From: Ignavibacteria bacterium
GTDB lineage: Bacteria; Bacteroidota; Ignavibacteria; Kapaibacteriales; UBA2268
DNA length: 33,951 nt
NCBI GenBank assembly: GCA_031261605.1
Contig: JAISJI010000057.1
Coordinates: forward strand, 1 to 33,951
Direction of reading: 5' to 3'
Every line of letters starts with the position of its first letter. The first letter of the stretch is position 1. The notes under the pieces are model-generated. The model did no database searches, was not told the DNA's origin, and worked only from the letters and a program-made list of their open reading frames with translations. Shown piece after piece: positions 26,259-33,823 of this stretch. Position numbers and translations under genes: made by a program.

Positions 26259-28019
26259 TTGTTCTTCTGGCTTGGCATCGTAATAATATCTATCGTTACT
26301 ATCGCAGTATACGCATACGTATTCGACCCAAAGATGGAAGATTTAGAAGATAACCACTACTATTACCTTTTGGGTCATTCGTTAGCAGATGGACAAGGAT
26401 TTACCAACTGTGATGGATATTTACATACTCAATACCCAATTGGCTATCCATTCATTGTCAGTTTATGTGTTAGATTGGGAATGGGAATAGTTGGTATGAA
26501 TATGCTGAATGGTGTTTTTTTGTATTTGTCCGTAATGCTACTTTATTGGACGCTATTTAGAATATCAAAAAATGTAATCATAACTTTTGTGGTATCACTA
26601 TTGATAGCAATGAATTACTTTTATAGTGCCTTCGCAACAATGATGCTTAGCGATATTTCGTCTTGGTTCTTCGGTTCTATATGTGTATTGTTATTTTCTT
26701 TCTTAATAGAGGAAAGAGAATTTAATAGAAAGTCCATACTAATCTTGCTTGGTATTGCTATCTCTGCTGTGATAACCTATTTCATTAGAACCGCTTCTGC
26801 AATTAATATGCTTGCTATTTTCTGTGCCACAGCACTATATATAATTATTGACTTGGTTAAAAATAGACCGATTTCTATAAAGAAAGTTTTAAATGAACAT
26901 AAATTAAATATTACGCTATTAGTTGCAATGGCGATGTTCTTTTTTATGGGAACAATGGTATGGAATAACTATAAATCCCAATTTGAAGTTACTGAAAATA
27001 CTAATTACACATTTAGTGGCTATATGGAGGTTTACGGCACTAATGCGGATGGCACTCCTTTTGATACAAAAAGTATCTCTCATTGGCAGAATAGATTAGG
27101 TGAAAATATTAACGCATACACCCGATTATTATCGCATACTTTGTATATATCTCATATCGATAGCGTGATACCTGCTAGGTCCTATGATTTAGCAATTGGA
27201 CTTATTGATAGAGTAGCAATATATCACTTGAAAGATGGATTGGTATTAGGAGTTATCTCTCTTGTATTTATGGCAATTGGATTGGTTTATTACAGAAAAA
27301 ATAAGATGGCATTGTTATTATTTTTTATAATTGCCAGCGTATATGGAACATTGCTAATTTTCAACAACCTCCTTTATACATCAGCCAGTAGATATATAAT
27401 TGGCATTTTACCGTTTATGTTGTTATTTTTAATAGCCGGAATAACCCACTCAATACGATTTATATTGAATAAAGCAAATTCTAAAAGTAAATTGTTAAGC
27501 GAAAATAATATCACTATTGCTGTCTGTATAATTTTGTTTGTATTCTGCTACCCGCATTATTCTAAGGCATTACAAATATCACATAACTACGCAACCATTG
27601 AGCATTCAACACCATACTCAGATATAGATTTTGATAACGAATATACTCCACAATTTGTGAATTTTTTAGCTGCCTGCCAATATGCAAAACAAAATCTGCC
27701 CGATTCTGCTAATTATGCGACTCGGAAGCAAAGGATATTTAGCATTTTCTCTGAGAAATACAAGAATAGTTTCCCTTTTCCCGATTTCAACTCCACCCCA
27801 GAGGAAGTCATTGAATACTTTGATAAATGGAAAATCCAGTATATACTCTTAGATACTTGGTATTCTGCGGCTTACCATACGATTGTGCCGGCGATACAAC
27901 AATATCCAGAGAAATTTAACATCCTCCAGCAGATTGGCGGAGATATACCAAATAATATAAACCCTACATATATCGTGCAATACAATAAAAATGGATTTGT
28001 AGAAACAGAAAATAAATAA
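26259..28019 (+). CDS. GT-C fold membrane glycosyltransferase (GT39/ArnT-like), tandem copy B; start uncertain
   Basis: A paralogue of copy A with the same plan: DPKMEDLEDNHYYYLLGHSLADGQG after the first segment, MLSDISSWFFGSICVLLFSF, and a C-terminal soluble domain ending like copy A. The first standard start in frame is TTG at 26259. That would begin the protein inside the first membrane segment, without the basic tail copy A has. The same frame is open upstream and encodes IKNKKLVPETGNRKL... matching copy A in position. The expected ATG is ATA at 26169-26171, whereas the equivalent site after copy B is ATG (28025). The gene either uses a non-standard start or is poorly expressed. Substrate unknown. 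Confidence 0.75.
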   Translation: MFFWLGIVIISIVTIAVYAYVFDPKMEDLEDNHYYYLLGHSLADGQGFTNCDGYLHTQYPIGYPFIVSLCVRLGMGIVGMNMLNGVFLYLSVMLLYWTLFRISKNVIITFVVSLLIAMNYFYSAFATMMLSDISSWFFGSICVLLFSFLIEEREFNRKSILILLGIAISAVITYFIRTASAINMLAIFCATALYIIIDLVKNRPISIKKVLNEHKLNITLLVAMAMFFFMGTMVWNNYKSQFEVTENTNYTFSGYMEVYGTNADGTPFDTKSISHWQNRLGENINAYTRLLSHTLYISHIDSVIPARSYDLAIGLIDRVAIYHLKDGLVLGVISLVFMAIGLVYYRKNKMALLLFFIIASVYGTLLIFNNLLYTSASRYIIGILPFMLLFLIAGITHSIRFILNKANSKSKLLSENNITIAVCIILFVFCYPHYSKALQISHNYATIEHSTPYSDIDFDNEYTPQFVNFLAACQYAKQNLPDSANYATRKQRIFSIFSEKYKNSFPFPDFNSTPEEVIEYFDKWKIQYILLDTWYSAAYHTIVPAIQQYPEKFNILQQIGGDIPNNINPTYIVQYNKNGFVETENK

Positions 28020-28028
28020 TTAAAATGA
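27876..28028 (+). repeat. Near-identical 3' block, copy B
   Basis: Partner of 26020-26172. It ends with ATGAAAAATAAATGG (28025 on), an aborted 8-codon frame equivalent to the beginning of another array member. The 127-nt gap to the Crp/Fnr gene otherwise shows only A/T-rich DNA. Confidence 0.85.
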
Positions 28029-28146
28029 AAAATAAATGGCAGATTTTATGACAAATTTTCTTTGATAAAATAAAAATTATAATAACATTATTTTTCATTT
28101 TTTAATCCGTAACCATTATAATATACTGAACTTAAAAATTCCGATT

Positions 28147-28710
28147 ATGAACCGATATATAGAAGAAGCAAAAAATATTATTCTGTCGCAATACCCCGAA
28201 ATTGCTCAGCATAAAACCTGTATGCTCCCAGAAATTTTATTGCAAGAAGGAACTATTGCTCAATATATTTATTACATTGAGAGCGGTATCTTGGGCGTTT
28301 CTACGCATAATTCAGAGACGGCTGATGATAAAATTATTGCATTTTTTGAGGCGGGTGAAATGGTTTTTTCTTGCAACGGAATCATTAATAATTTACCCTC
28401 AATTTTATCTATTAAATCACTTACAAAATGCGATTTATATGTTATTGATAAGAATGATTTGTGGCGTGTAACTGATGAAAATTCAAGGTTTTACGAGTTG
28501 ATAATAAGAATTGATAATTATAGTTTATATAAAATTATTCAGAATTTTGTTGATATGTCGCATAATAGTCCGATGGAGCGTTATAAAAAATTGATAAATA
28601 CACACCCAAACATAGTTAAATCCATTAAAAACAAAGATATAGCGTCTTGGTTAAATGTTACTCCCACATATTTAAGCCACCAAATAAAAAATAAATTATT
28701 TAAAAATTAA
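28147..28710 (+). CDS. Crp/Fnr family transcriptional regulator
   Basis: A 187-residue cytoplasmic DNA-binding protein. An N-terminal cyclic-nucleotide-binding-like beta-barrel (about 25-115: EILLQEGTIAQYIYYIESG, EAGEMVFS) leads to a dimer helix and a short C-terminal helix-turn-helix (KNKDIASWLNVTPTYLSHQIKNKL, about 160-183). The phosphate-binding residues of cAMP receptors are not recognisable and there are no Fnr cysteines. This is the usual pattern of Bacteroidota Crp-like regulators with unknown effectors. It lies after the glycosyltransferase pair and could regulate them, which is only inference. Confidence 0.85.
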   Translation: MNRYIEEAKNIILSQYPEIAQHKTCMLPEILLQEGTIAQYIYYIESGILGVSTHNSETADDKIIAFFEAGEMVFSCNGIINNLPSILSIKSLTKCDLYVIDKNDLWRVTDENSRFYELIIRIDNYSLYKIIQNFVDMSHNSPMERYKKLINTHPNIVKSIKNKDIASWLNVTPTYLSHQIKNKLFKN

Positions 28711-28724
28711 AAATTGGCTAATAC

Positions 28725-28764
28725 ATAATGGGTTATTGAATTTAATTATTCAATAACCCATTAT
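28725..28764. terminator. Bidirectional terminator between convergent genes
   Basis: A perfect 16-bp stem (28725-28740 with 28749-28764) and an 8-nt loop, between the Crp/Fnr gene (plus) and the S24 peptidase gene (minus). There is no long T-run, but the position suits shared termination. Confidence 0.7.
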
Positions 28765-28797
28765 AATATGCTAAAACGAGATAATCTCAATATTATG

Positions 28798-29277
28798 CTA
28801 CATAGTTGTCATCTTGGTTAGCACTGTTCCCCAGATTAGGAAGTTGTCTGTTTTCTTGACCTTAATAGGTGGATAGTTATTGTTTTCAGAAAATAGCACG
28901 AAGCTATTGCTAAGCAGTTTGATGCGCTTCACACAGAGGCAGTTGTTATATTCACCCAGCACAATGCTATTATTAACCGCTTGTGTGCTACTATCAACCA
29001 ATAGTATGTCGCCATTGTATAAATCGGCATTCACCATTGAGTCACCACTAATTTTAACTAAAAATGTATCGTGGGTCTGCTTGCGCACCTTGCCTATCGT
29101 ATTGAATTGGCAATCATATACACCCATAACATTAGAGCATATCGTTGTAATACAAGATGTCTCTACGTTATTGAAATCGGCAGTTGTGTCAAATAATACG
29201 ATGTTGTTGGCTACCTGGTCAAGTATATTTGATATGCGATTCCCTGCTTGGAAATTATGTCTAACAGTTGGTTTCAT
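28798..29277 (-). CDS. S24 family peptidase, UmuD/LexA-type C-terminal domain
   Basis: From ATG 29277 (MKPTVRHNFQ) the protein has 159 residues. The peptidase fold shows KISGDSMVNADLYNGDILLVD with nucleophile Ser80 and CLCVKRI with general base Lys117. The 37-residue spacing equals UmuD Ser60-Lys97. The N-terminal 60 residues do not form a recognisable helix-turn-helix, so it is nearer UmuD than LexA. No umuC/dinB follows. The chosen ATG has GGAG 7 nt upstream. An alternative TTG at 29289 would place that site inside the gene. Role in SOS-type mutagenesis or stress is possible, unproven. Confidence 0.8.
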   Translation of the reverse strand: MKPTVRHNFQAGNRISNILDQVANNIVLFDTTADFNNVETSCITTICSNVMGVYDCQFNTIGKVRKQTHDTFLVKISGDSMVNADLYNGDILLVDSSTQAVNNSIVLGEYNNCLCVKRIKLLSNSFVLFSENNNYPPIKVKKTDNFLIWGTVLTKMTTM

Positions 29278-29281
29278 TGCT

Positions 29282-29313
29282 TTCTCCAAAAATTTGATTT
29301 ATTTATTGGAGAA
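29282..29313 (-). promoter_or_regulatory. Inverted repeat that could mask the ribosome-binding site of the S24 gene
   Basis: TTCTCCAA (29313-29306) is exactly complementary to TTGGAGAA (29289-29282), 16 nt apart. The second arm contains the GGAG ribosome-binding site. It could be an RNA switch, or a DNA operator. Confidence 0.45.
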
Positions 29314-29363
29314 GTAGTATCAAAAACCACGCCAAAATTGTTAATTTGAATAAAATGGCTATT

Positions 29364-30071
29364 TTAAGCCATTTGCTTGTTTCTCTTTACAATTTTCTTA
29401 ATGAACTGCATTTTTTCCATTTTATTTTCCGAGCGTTTTGCTAATCTAACTATATTTCCTCTATGCACAACGAATACGAGAACAACAAAGCCGAGTATGA
29501 AGCACATAAGCGTTAAATATCCCTTAATATCTACGTTAAACAAATTATATCTTAAAAACAGAACAATAGGCAGAGTCGCAGCGCCGACCATAGAGCCGAG
29601 AGATACATAACCAGAGATGCCAACAGTTATAGTGAATGCACCTAATGCAATTCCGAGTTCTATTGGGAGAATTGCAATGAGCATACCTAATGCTGTGTTG
29701 ATGCCTTTGCCGCCTTTAAACTTCACAAAGCAAGAGAATATATGTCCGGCGACTGCCGTCATACCCATTATTATTTGAAGTATTGGTAAGTTGAGAAAAG
29801 AGTCAGCGGCACACATATTCCAATTGTTGCCAGCCAAATTTGCGAGCAGCATAACTGATGCGAAACCCTTGAGTATATCTATTGATTGAACAAGAATTCC
29901 CCATTTAAGTCCTAACACTCGCATTGTATTAGTGCTACCCATATTCTTACTGCCTTGCGTGCGGATGTCAAAGCCAAAGAATTTTTTGCTAATTATAACG
30001 CCGGTAGGTATTGAGCCGATGACGTATGCTCCTACCATTAGTAGTAACATTTTTAATATTATTTCAGACAT
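29364..30071 (-). CDS. plsY: Acyl-phosphate:glycerol-3-phosphate acyltransferase PlsY
   Basis: A 235-residue inner-membrane enzyme for the first acylation of glycerol-3-phosphate in phospholipid synthesis, using acyl-phosphate from PlsX. The three conserved loops are present: GSIPTGVIISKKFFGFDIRTQGSKNMGSTN (about 19-48), GHIFSCFVKFKGGKGINTALG (about 112-132) and GYVSLGSMVGAA. About six membrane segments. The C-terminus is longer than usual and basic (KMEKMQFIKKIVKRNKQ). plsX is not nearby. It is on the same strand as, and 38 nt downstream of, the FtsB-like gene. Confidence 0.95.
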   Translation of the reverse strand: MSEIILKMLLLMVGAYVIGSIPTGVIISKKFFGFDIRTQGSKNMGSTNTMRVLGLKWGILVQSIDILKGFASVMLLANLAGNNWNMCAADSFLNLPILQIIMGMTAVAGHIFSCFVKFKGGKGINTALGMLIAILPIELGIALGAFTITVGISGYVSLGSMVGAATLPIVLFLRYNLFNVDIKGYLTLMCFILGFVVLVFVVHRGNIVRLAKRSENKMEKMQFIKKIVKRNKQMA

Positions 30072-30109
30072 ATATTTCTTTAATTAATGATTTAGTGTAA
30101 TTACTAGAG

Positions 30110-30436
30110 TTAATGGCTATCTGCCTCTTGAACTTCTGGCTTAGTATCACCATCAATAACAATAGGAACCTTGGTCGGCATCACCAATCCTAATTTGCCT
30201 CTTGCTATTGTGTAAATGCGGTCGGCGGACTCTAATTCTATGATTTTGGAATTCAGCAATTCGTTATTAGCTTTGTAATCGTTGAGTATGCTTTTCTCTT
30301 GCTGTATCTCTGTTAGCAGTGCATTTATCTTGATAGAATTATCCACAAAGAGCAACAATATCGAGGCACCAACAAAAAGCAAAGCAAAGCAAAGTATGCG
30401 ATTTTGGTTTATCCATTCTTTTATTTTATCAATCAT
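30110..30436 (-). CDS. FtsB/DivIC-like septum formation initiator
   Basis: A 108-residue single-pass membrane protein from ATG 30436 (MIDKIKEW). A TTG at 30442 would add two residues. A short cytoplasmic tail, a membrane segment at about 14-31 (ILCFALLFVGASILLLFV), a periplasmic coiled coil at about 33-66, then ADRIYTIARGKLGLVMPTKVPIVI, the conserved end of the FtsB/DivIC family. These proteins link FtsQ and FtsL in the divisome. Typical length. It is divergent from tRNA-Ser. Confidence 0.85.
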   Translation of the reverse strand: MIDKIKEWINQNRILCFALLFVGASILLLFVDNSIKINALLTEIQQEKSILNDYKANNELLNSKIIELESADRIYTIARGKLGLVMPTKVPIVIDGDTKPEVQEADSH

Positions 30437-30478
30437 ATACAAAAATAATAAAAAAAAATGTAAATTTTGTGATAATTG

Positions 30479-30510
30479 TTTGGTAGATTAAAAAAAAAGT
30501 GTTAGTTTTG
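30479..30510 (+). promoter_or_regulatory. Bacteroidota-type promoter of tRNA-Ser
   Basis: TTTG (30479-30482), 20-nt spacer with nine A, TAGTTTTG (30503-30510), then TA, as at the other two tRNA genes. Confidence 0.78.
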
Positions 30511-30540
30511 TAAACCCTATAAGCAATTGTATGCCGTTTC

Positions 30541-30623
30541 GGAGGATTCGCATAATTGGCATTGCAGCGGTCTTGAAACCCGCCGGGTTCGCGCCTGTGG
30601 GGGTTCGAGTCCCTCATCCTCCG
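30541..30623 (+). tRNA. tRNA-Ser (TGA anticodon)
   Basis: Acceptor GGAGGAT pairs with ATCCTCC. Anticodon loop CTTGAAA gives TGA. There is a long variable arm as in class II tRNAs, a T-loop TTCGAGT and discriminator G. The anticodon stem has a T-C mismatch at its last pair. CCA is not encoded. An 8-T run follows. Confidence 0.93.
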
Positions 30624-30654
30624 CTTTTTTTTAATTTTTTTAGTTTTCATTGTG

Positions 30655-30684
30655 AACATCTGGGCGTAGCTTAGATGTTTTTTT
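30655..30684 (+). terminator. Terminator before miaB
   Basis: AACATCT (30655-30661) with AGATGTT (30673-30679), 11-nt loop, ending in a 7-T run. It ends only 10 nt before the miaB ATG, so it could act as an attenuator for miaB if both share the tRNA promoter. Confidence 0.6.
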
Positions 30685-30693
30685 GTATTTAAA

Positions 30694-32013
30694 ATGTTAG
30701 AACACCAACTATATATTGAGACCTACGGCTGCCAAATGAATTTGAATGATACGGAAATTGTTCAGAAGATTATGACTGATGCCGGATGTTTGATTGCGAA
30801 CAACATTGCCGCTGCCGATATTATTTTACTTAATACCTGCTCCGTGCGTGATAATGCGGAGGAGAAGATACACAATAGAATAGAGACCTTGTATCATCTA
30901 CTGAAGAAGCGGAAGAAAACCACAGTGCTTGGAATACTTGGCTGTATGGCTGAACGCTTGCAGAGCAATTTATTGGAATCTAACAATATTGTTTCGTTGG
31001 TGGTTGGACCTGATGAATACCGCAAGTTGCCTGAACTTATATCGCTTGCATTCAAAGGAGAGAAGCATATTGCAGTTGATATGACGAGTATAGAGACATA
31101 CGACGATGTTATACCGCTGTGTTCTAATGGTATCTCTGCGTGGATTTCTATTATGCGTGGCTGCAACAATTTCTGTTCCTATTGTATTGTGCCATATACT
31201 CGTGGTAGAGAACGCTCGCGTCCAGCGGATACTATTATTAATGAAGTGAAGTCGCTTGTCGATAGGGGAGTGAAGGAGATTACGCTACTTGGACAGAATG
31301 TAAATAGCTACTCTTACGAATCGACCAAATTCCATACTCTCTTAGCCGATGCGGCAGAGGCAGTTCCTAAAAATGTTCGCATTGCATTCCTTACATCGCA
31401 TCCAATGGACTTGTCCGATTCGCTAATAGATACCATAGCACAGCACGATAACATTTGTAAATACATACATCTGCCCATCCAATCGGGAAGCAACCGCATA
31501 CTGAAACTGATGAATCGTAAGTATTCATTAGAACACTACTTGGATATAATTAGTAAGATAAAGAGAAGCATACCAAACGTATCAATTTCTACCGATGTCA
31601 TTGCCGGCTATCCATCGGAGACGATAGAAGACCATCAGCAAACGCTCGCTGTGATTAAGGAAGTCCGGTATGTGAGTGCATTTATGTTCCGCTACTCGCC
31701 ACGCGAAGGAACTAAGTCATATAAAGAGAATGATAGCGTTCCGGAAGAGGAGAAAATACGCCGATTGAATGAAATAATACAACTGCAAAACAGAATTTCA
31801 GGTGAATTGAACCAACAGGATATAGGCAAAACTTTTGAGGTATTAGTTGAGACACCGAGCAAAAAAAATCCAAGCGAATGGGTAGGGAAGACAATGTATG
31901 GCAAGAGCGTTATCTTTGGCAATACTGATGGTAAGTATATACAAGGCGACTATGCAAATGTCATTATAACGGATGCAACAAGCGCTACATTAAAGGGAAA
32001 TGTAGTTGAGTAG
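30694..32013 (+). CDS. miaB: tRNA-2-methylthio-N6-dimethylallyladenosine synthase MiaB
   Basis: A 439-residue methylthiotransferase that adds a methylthio group to i6A37 of tRNAs reading U-starting codons. The N-terminal UPF0004 domain has cluster cysteines Cys13 (YGCQMN), Cys49 (LNTCSVR) and Cys84 (LGCMAER). The radical SAM motif is Cys157-x3-Cys161-x2-Cys164 in RGCNNFCSYCIVPYTRGRERSRP. A TRAM domain closes the protein (about 375-439). MiaB rather than MtaB/RimO is supported by YETYGCQMN-type start and the NTCSVRDNAEEKI segment. It follows tRNA-Ser(TGA), which has A37 and is a substrate class for it. Confidence 0.95.
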   Translation: MLEHQLYIETYGCQMNLNDTEIVQKIMTDAGCLIANNIAAADIILLNTCSVRDNAEEKIHNRIETLYHLLKKRKKTTVLGILGCMAERLQSNLLESNNIVSLVVGPDEYRKLPELISLAFKGEKHIAVDMTSIETYDDVIPLCSNGISAWISIMRGCNNFCSYCIVPYTRGRERSRPADTIINEVKSLVDRGVKEITLLGQNVNSYSYESTKFHTLLADAAEAVPKNVRIAFLTSHPMDLSDSLIDTIAQHDNICKYIHLPIQSGSNRILKLMNRKYSLEHYLDIISKIKRSIPNVSISTDVIAGYPSETIEDHQQTLAVIKEVRYVSAFMFRYSPREGTKSYKENDSVPEEEKIRRLNEIIQLQNRISGELNQQDIGKTFEVLVETPSKKNPSEWVGKTMYGKSVIFGNTDGKYIQGDYANVIITDATSATLKGNVVE

Positions 32014-32022
32014 GGGAGTATG

Positions 32023-32250
32023 CTAATCAATGTTTGAGTCATTGTCATCTGATGTCATCATACCTACAATATGCTCCATTATCATCGCATCCACTTTCTC
32101 ATACACTTCATTGAAACTATGTCCCTTCACAAGCATATTGAGTTGCGGGCAATAGGACTGAAATTCGTCCTCGCCTTTTTGCTTAATCAAGATTTCGTAA
32201 TTATCTCTATCAGAACTATCTGAAACACTATAATTATTATCTAATTGCAT
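32023..32250 (-). CDS. Small HicB-like-fold protein, function unknown
   Basis: From ATG 32250 the product has 75 residues. An upstream GTG at 32304 would give 93, but it would overlap the divergent promoter region. The segment YEILIKQKGEDEFQSYCPQLNMLVKG (about residues 18-43), then SFNEVYEKVDAMIMEHI, follows the strand-strand-strand-helix pattern of HicB-type small domains. In HicB the central piece is also a C-P-E/Q-L turn. No HicA toxin or DNA-binding tail is present, so a toxin-antitoxin role is not supported. Real coding is likely but not certain. Confidence 0.5.
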   Translation of the reverse strand: MQLDNNYSVSDSSDRDNYEILIKQKGEDEFQSYCPQLNMLVKGHSFNEVYEKVDAMIMEHIVGMMTSDDNDSNID

Positions 32251-32304
32251 TGCATTACCTACTATTTTTTTGTGAAAAATAACATTTTTTTCGCAATTTA
32301 TCAC

Positions 32305-32312
32305 TATATTTG
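32305..32312 (+). promoter_or_regulatory. Candidate -7 element of the outer-membrane protein gene
   Basis: TATATTTG fits TAnnTTTG, 30 nt before the start at 32343. A good -33 TTTG is not seen at the 20-nt spacing. Confidence 0.4.
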
Positions 32313-32342
32313 CCGATACTATAAACTATTCATACAATACCA

Positions 32343-33173
32343 ATGAAATTTAATATTAAATTCTTTACACTTCTACTATTACTTGCAATAAGTTTTCCTT
32401 TATTCGCACAAGACGATGATTTTGAGAACTATAGCTTTGATGATAACTCAGAGCCAACTAAGTTGCCATATTTTGCTTTAAGTATCGGTGGAACATCATC
32501 TTTCCTATTTATGGACTACGATGATATTAACAAAAAGCCATTTCATAATGGTGCGACAAACAACCTTTGGAAAGACGTATTGGATGATGAATTTTCTGGT
32601 CCGATGGTATGCTGGGGATTTGATTTTTTTACAGCATTGTCTCCATTGCTCAACAATTTTAGAATTGGTATTAACTACGAAACAGGTAGCAAATCCTTGG
32701 AGATGAACTATGACGAAGCGGATTTGGATAATGGTATAACTACTACAATTAATCTTACTCGCAAGTTATCGGTTTCATCTACTGGCTTGCATTTTGATTA
32801 TGCCTGGGTGCCACTGAAATCACTTGCTATATTACCCGGTATCGGTGTTAAGTTAGGGGCTATGGGGATAGAACAATATGCAACATCTATTCCTGCTGAT
32901 TGGAATGGTGCTGGATTCTACAATGGGGAAATAAATGAGAAGATAGAATACACTTTTATGGCATTTGAGCCGAAAGTAAATATAGAGTATGCTCTTACAA
33001 GTTTCCTTATGCTACGTGCTTCGGCGTCGTATGTGCTGACCATTGATAATCCATTTTACGAAAATGCTTGGACTATCAATGGAAATAACGAATATACAGG
33101 TGCTCCCGATAGCGTGAAACCACAGGGCTTTGCTGCTTCTATTGGCTTATTCCTCGGATTATTTAACTACTAA
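32343..33173 (+). CDS. Outer-membrane beta-barrel protein
   Basis: A 276-residue protein with a signal peptide (MKFNIKFFTLLLLLAISFPLFAQ, cleaved before DDDFENY). An acidic segment follows (DDDFENYSFDDNSE), then alternating amphipathic strands (YFALSIGGTSSFLFMDY, LSVSSTGLHFDYAWVPL, KVNIEYALTSFLMLRASASYVLTI). The C-terminus GFAASIGLFLGLFNY ends in an aromatic residue, as BAM substrates do. Porin-like PF13568 family proteins in Bacteroidota look like this. Function unknown. It is paired with the next gene, 18 nt downstream of its stop. Confidence 0.75.
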   Translation: MKFNIKFFTLLLLLAISFPLFAQDDDFENYSFDDNSEPTKLPYFALSIGGTSSFLFMDYDDINKKPFHNGATNNLWKDVLDDEFSGPMVCWGFDFFTALSPLLNNFRIGINYETGSKSLEMNYDEADLDNGITTTINLTRKLSVSSTGLHFDYAWVPLKSLAILPGIGVKLGAMGIEQYATSIPADWNGAGFYNGEINEKIEYTFMAFEPKVNIEYALTSFLMLRASASYVLTIDNPFYENAWTINGNNEYTGAPDSVKPQGFAASIGLFLGLFNY

Positions 33174-33191
33174 TATAAATGCGTAATGCTA

Positions 33192-33743
33192 ATGAAAAAA
33201 AATTATAAATATCTGTTGCTAACAATAACAATTATCATTTCGGCAATTGTTTCTACTCCACTCCTCTCGCAAGATTATCCTAATTCTGTCAATTTTGAAA
33301 TGGGTGTGGGAACGAATGTGGATGATGCAAAGACCAAATTCAACATTATGGTAGGATACGATAGGCACATAGAAGGAAGTGCAAATTTCTCTGTTGGCTT
33401 GTTTGTTGGTGGGTCTTTCGGAAATCGCTCTTATGCTGTATTGGGGCTTCCGGTGGCTTTCTATCCAGTGGAAGCGGTGAAACTATGGATTGCACCTTGC
33501 TATACATTTGGTGGTAGGTATAAGGACAGGGAATATAAAACTGATGACGGCAAGGATTATTGGACTGAAGACGATGGCGTAGATTACTTTAAGGTGCATA
33601 ATGATTTTATGCTGAAATTTGGTTTTGGCTACAACATCAAATTCCAACAAACTCGCTTTGCACTTTTACCATATATAGAAGGTAGCGTTATGCAATCCGA
33701 TTTTTTATTAGGAATTGGCGTGAAACTAGAATATGGGTTCTGA
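33192..33743 (+). CDS. Outer-membrane beta-barrel protein (small)
   Basis: From ATG 33192 (MKKNYKYLLLTITIIISAIV...) 183 residues. An ATG at 33186 adds two. Signal peptide cleaved near PLLSQD. The rest is beta-rich with glycine/aromatic alternation (NFEMGVGTNVDDAKTKFNIMVGY, FSVGLFVGGSF, KLWIAPCYTFGGRY) and a terminal strand GIGVKLEYGF ending in Phe, as in outer-membrane barrels of about eight strands. Probably co-transcribed with the preceding barrel gene and terminated at 33765. Function unknown. Confidence 0.72.
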   Translation: MKKNYKYLLLTITIIISAIVSTPLLSQDYPNSVNFEMGVGTNVDDAKTKFNIMVGYDRHIEGSANFSVGLFVGGSFGNRSYAVLGLPVAFYPVEAVKLWIAPCYTFGGRYKDREYKTDDGKDYWTEDDGVDYFKVHNDFMLKFGFGYNIKFQQTRFALLPYIEGSVMQSDFLLGIGVKLEYGF

Positions 33744-33764
33744 TGAAATGCAATTATTAAAGCA

Positions 33765-33804
33765 AAAAAAATAGTTCTATACCGATGTGTAGAACTATTT
33801 TTTT
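33765..33804. terminator. Strong bidirectional terminator
   Basis: A perfect 15-bp stem (33765-33779 with 33790-33804), 10-nt loop, A-run before and T-run after, between convergent genes. Confidence 0.9.
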
Positions 33805-33823
33805 ATATTGTGATATATGGAAT

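Noticed and set aside
30429..30659. Open frame of 76 codons on the minus strand reading RMRDSNPHRREPGG
   Set aside because: It is the well-known translation artefact of the tRNA-Ser gene on the opposite strand.
30662..30674. GGGCGTAGCTTAG, which looks like the 5' part of a tRNA
   Set aside because: No anticodon arm, T-arm or acceptor partner follows. It is the loop and arm of the terminator before miaB.
32251..32304. Longer start (GTG 32304) for the small HicB-like protein
   Set aside because: It would extend over the region needed for the divergent outer-membrane gene promoter. The added residues look unlike the rest, and ATG 32250 has a plausible AGGT upstream.
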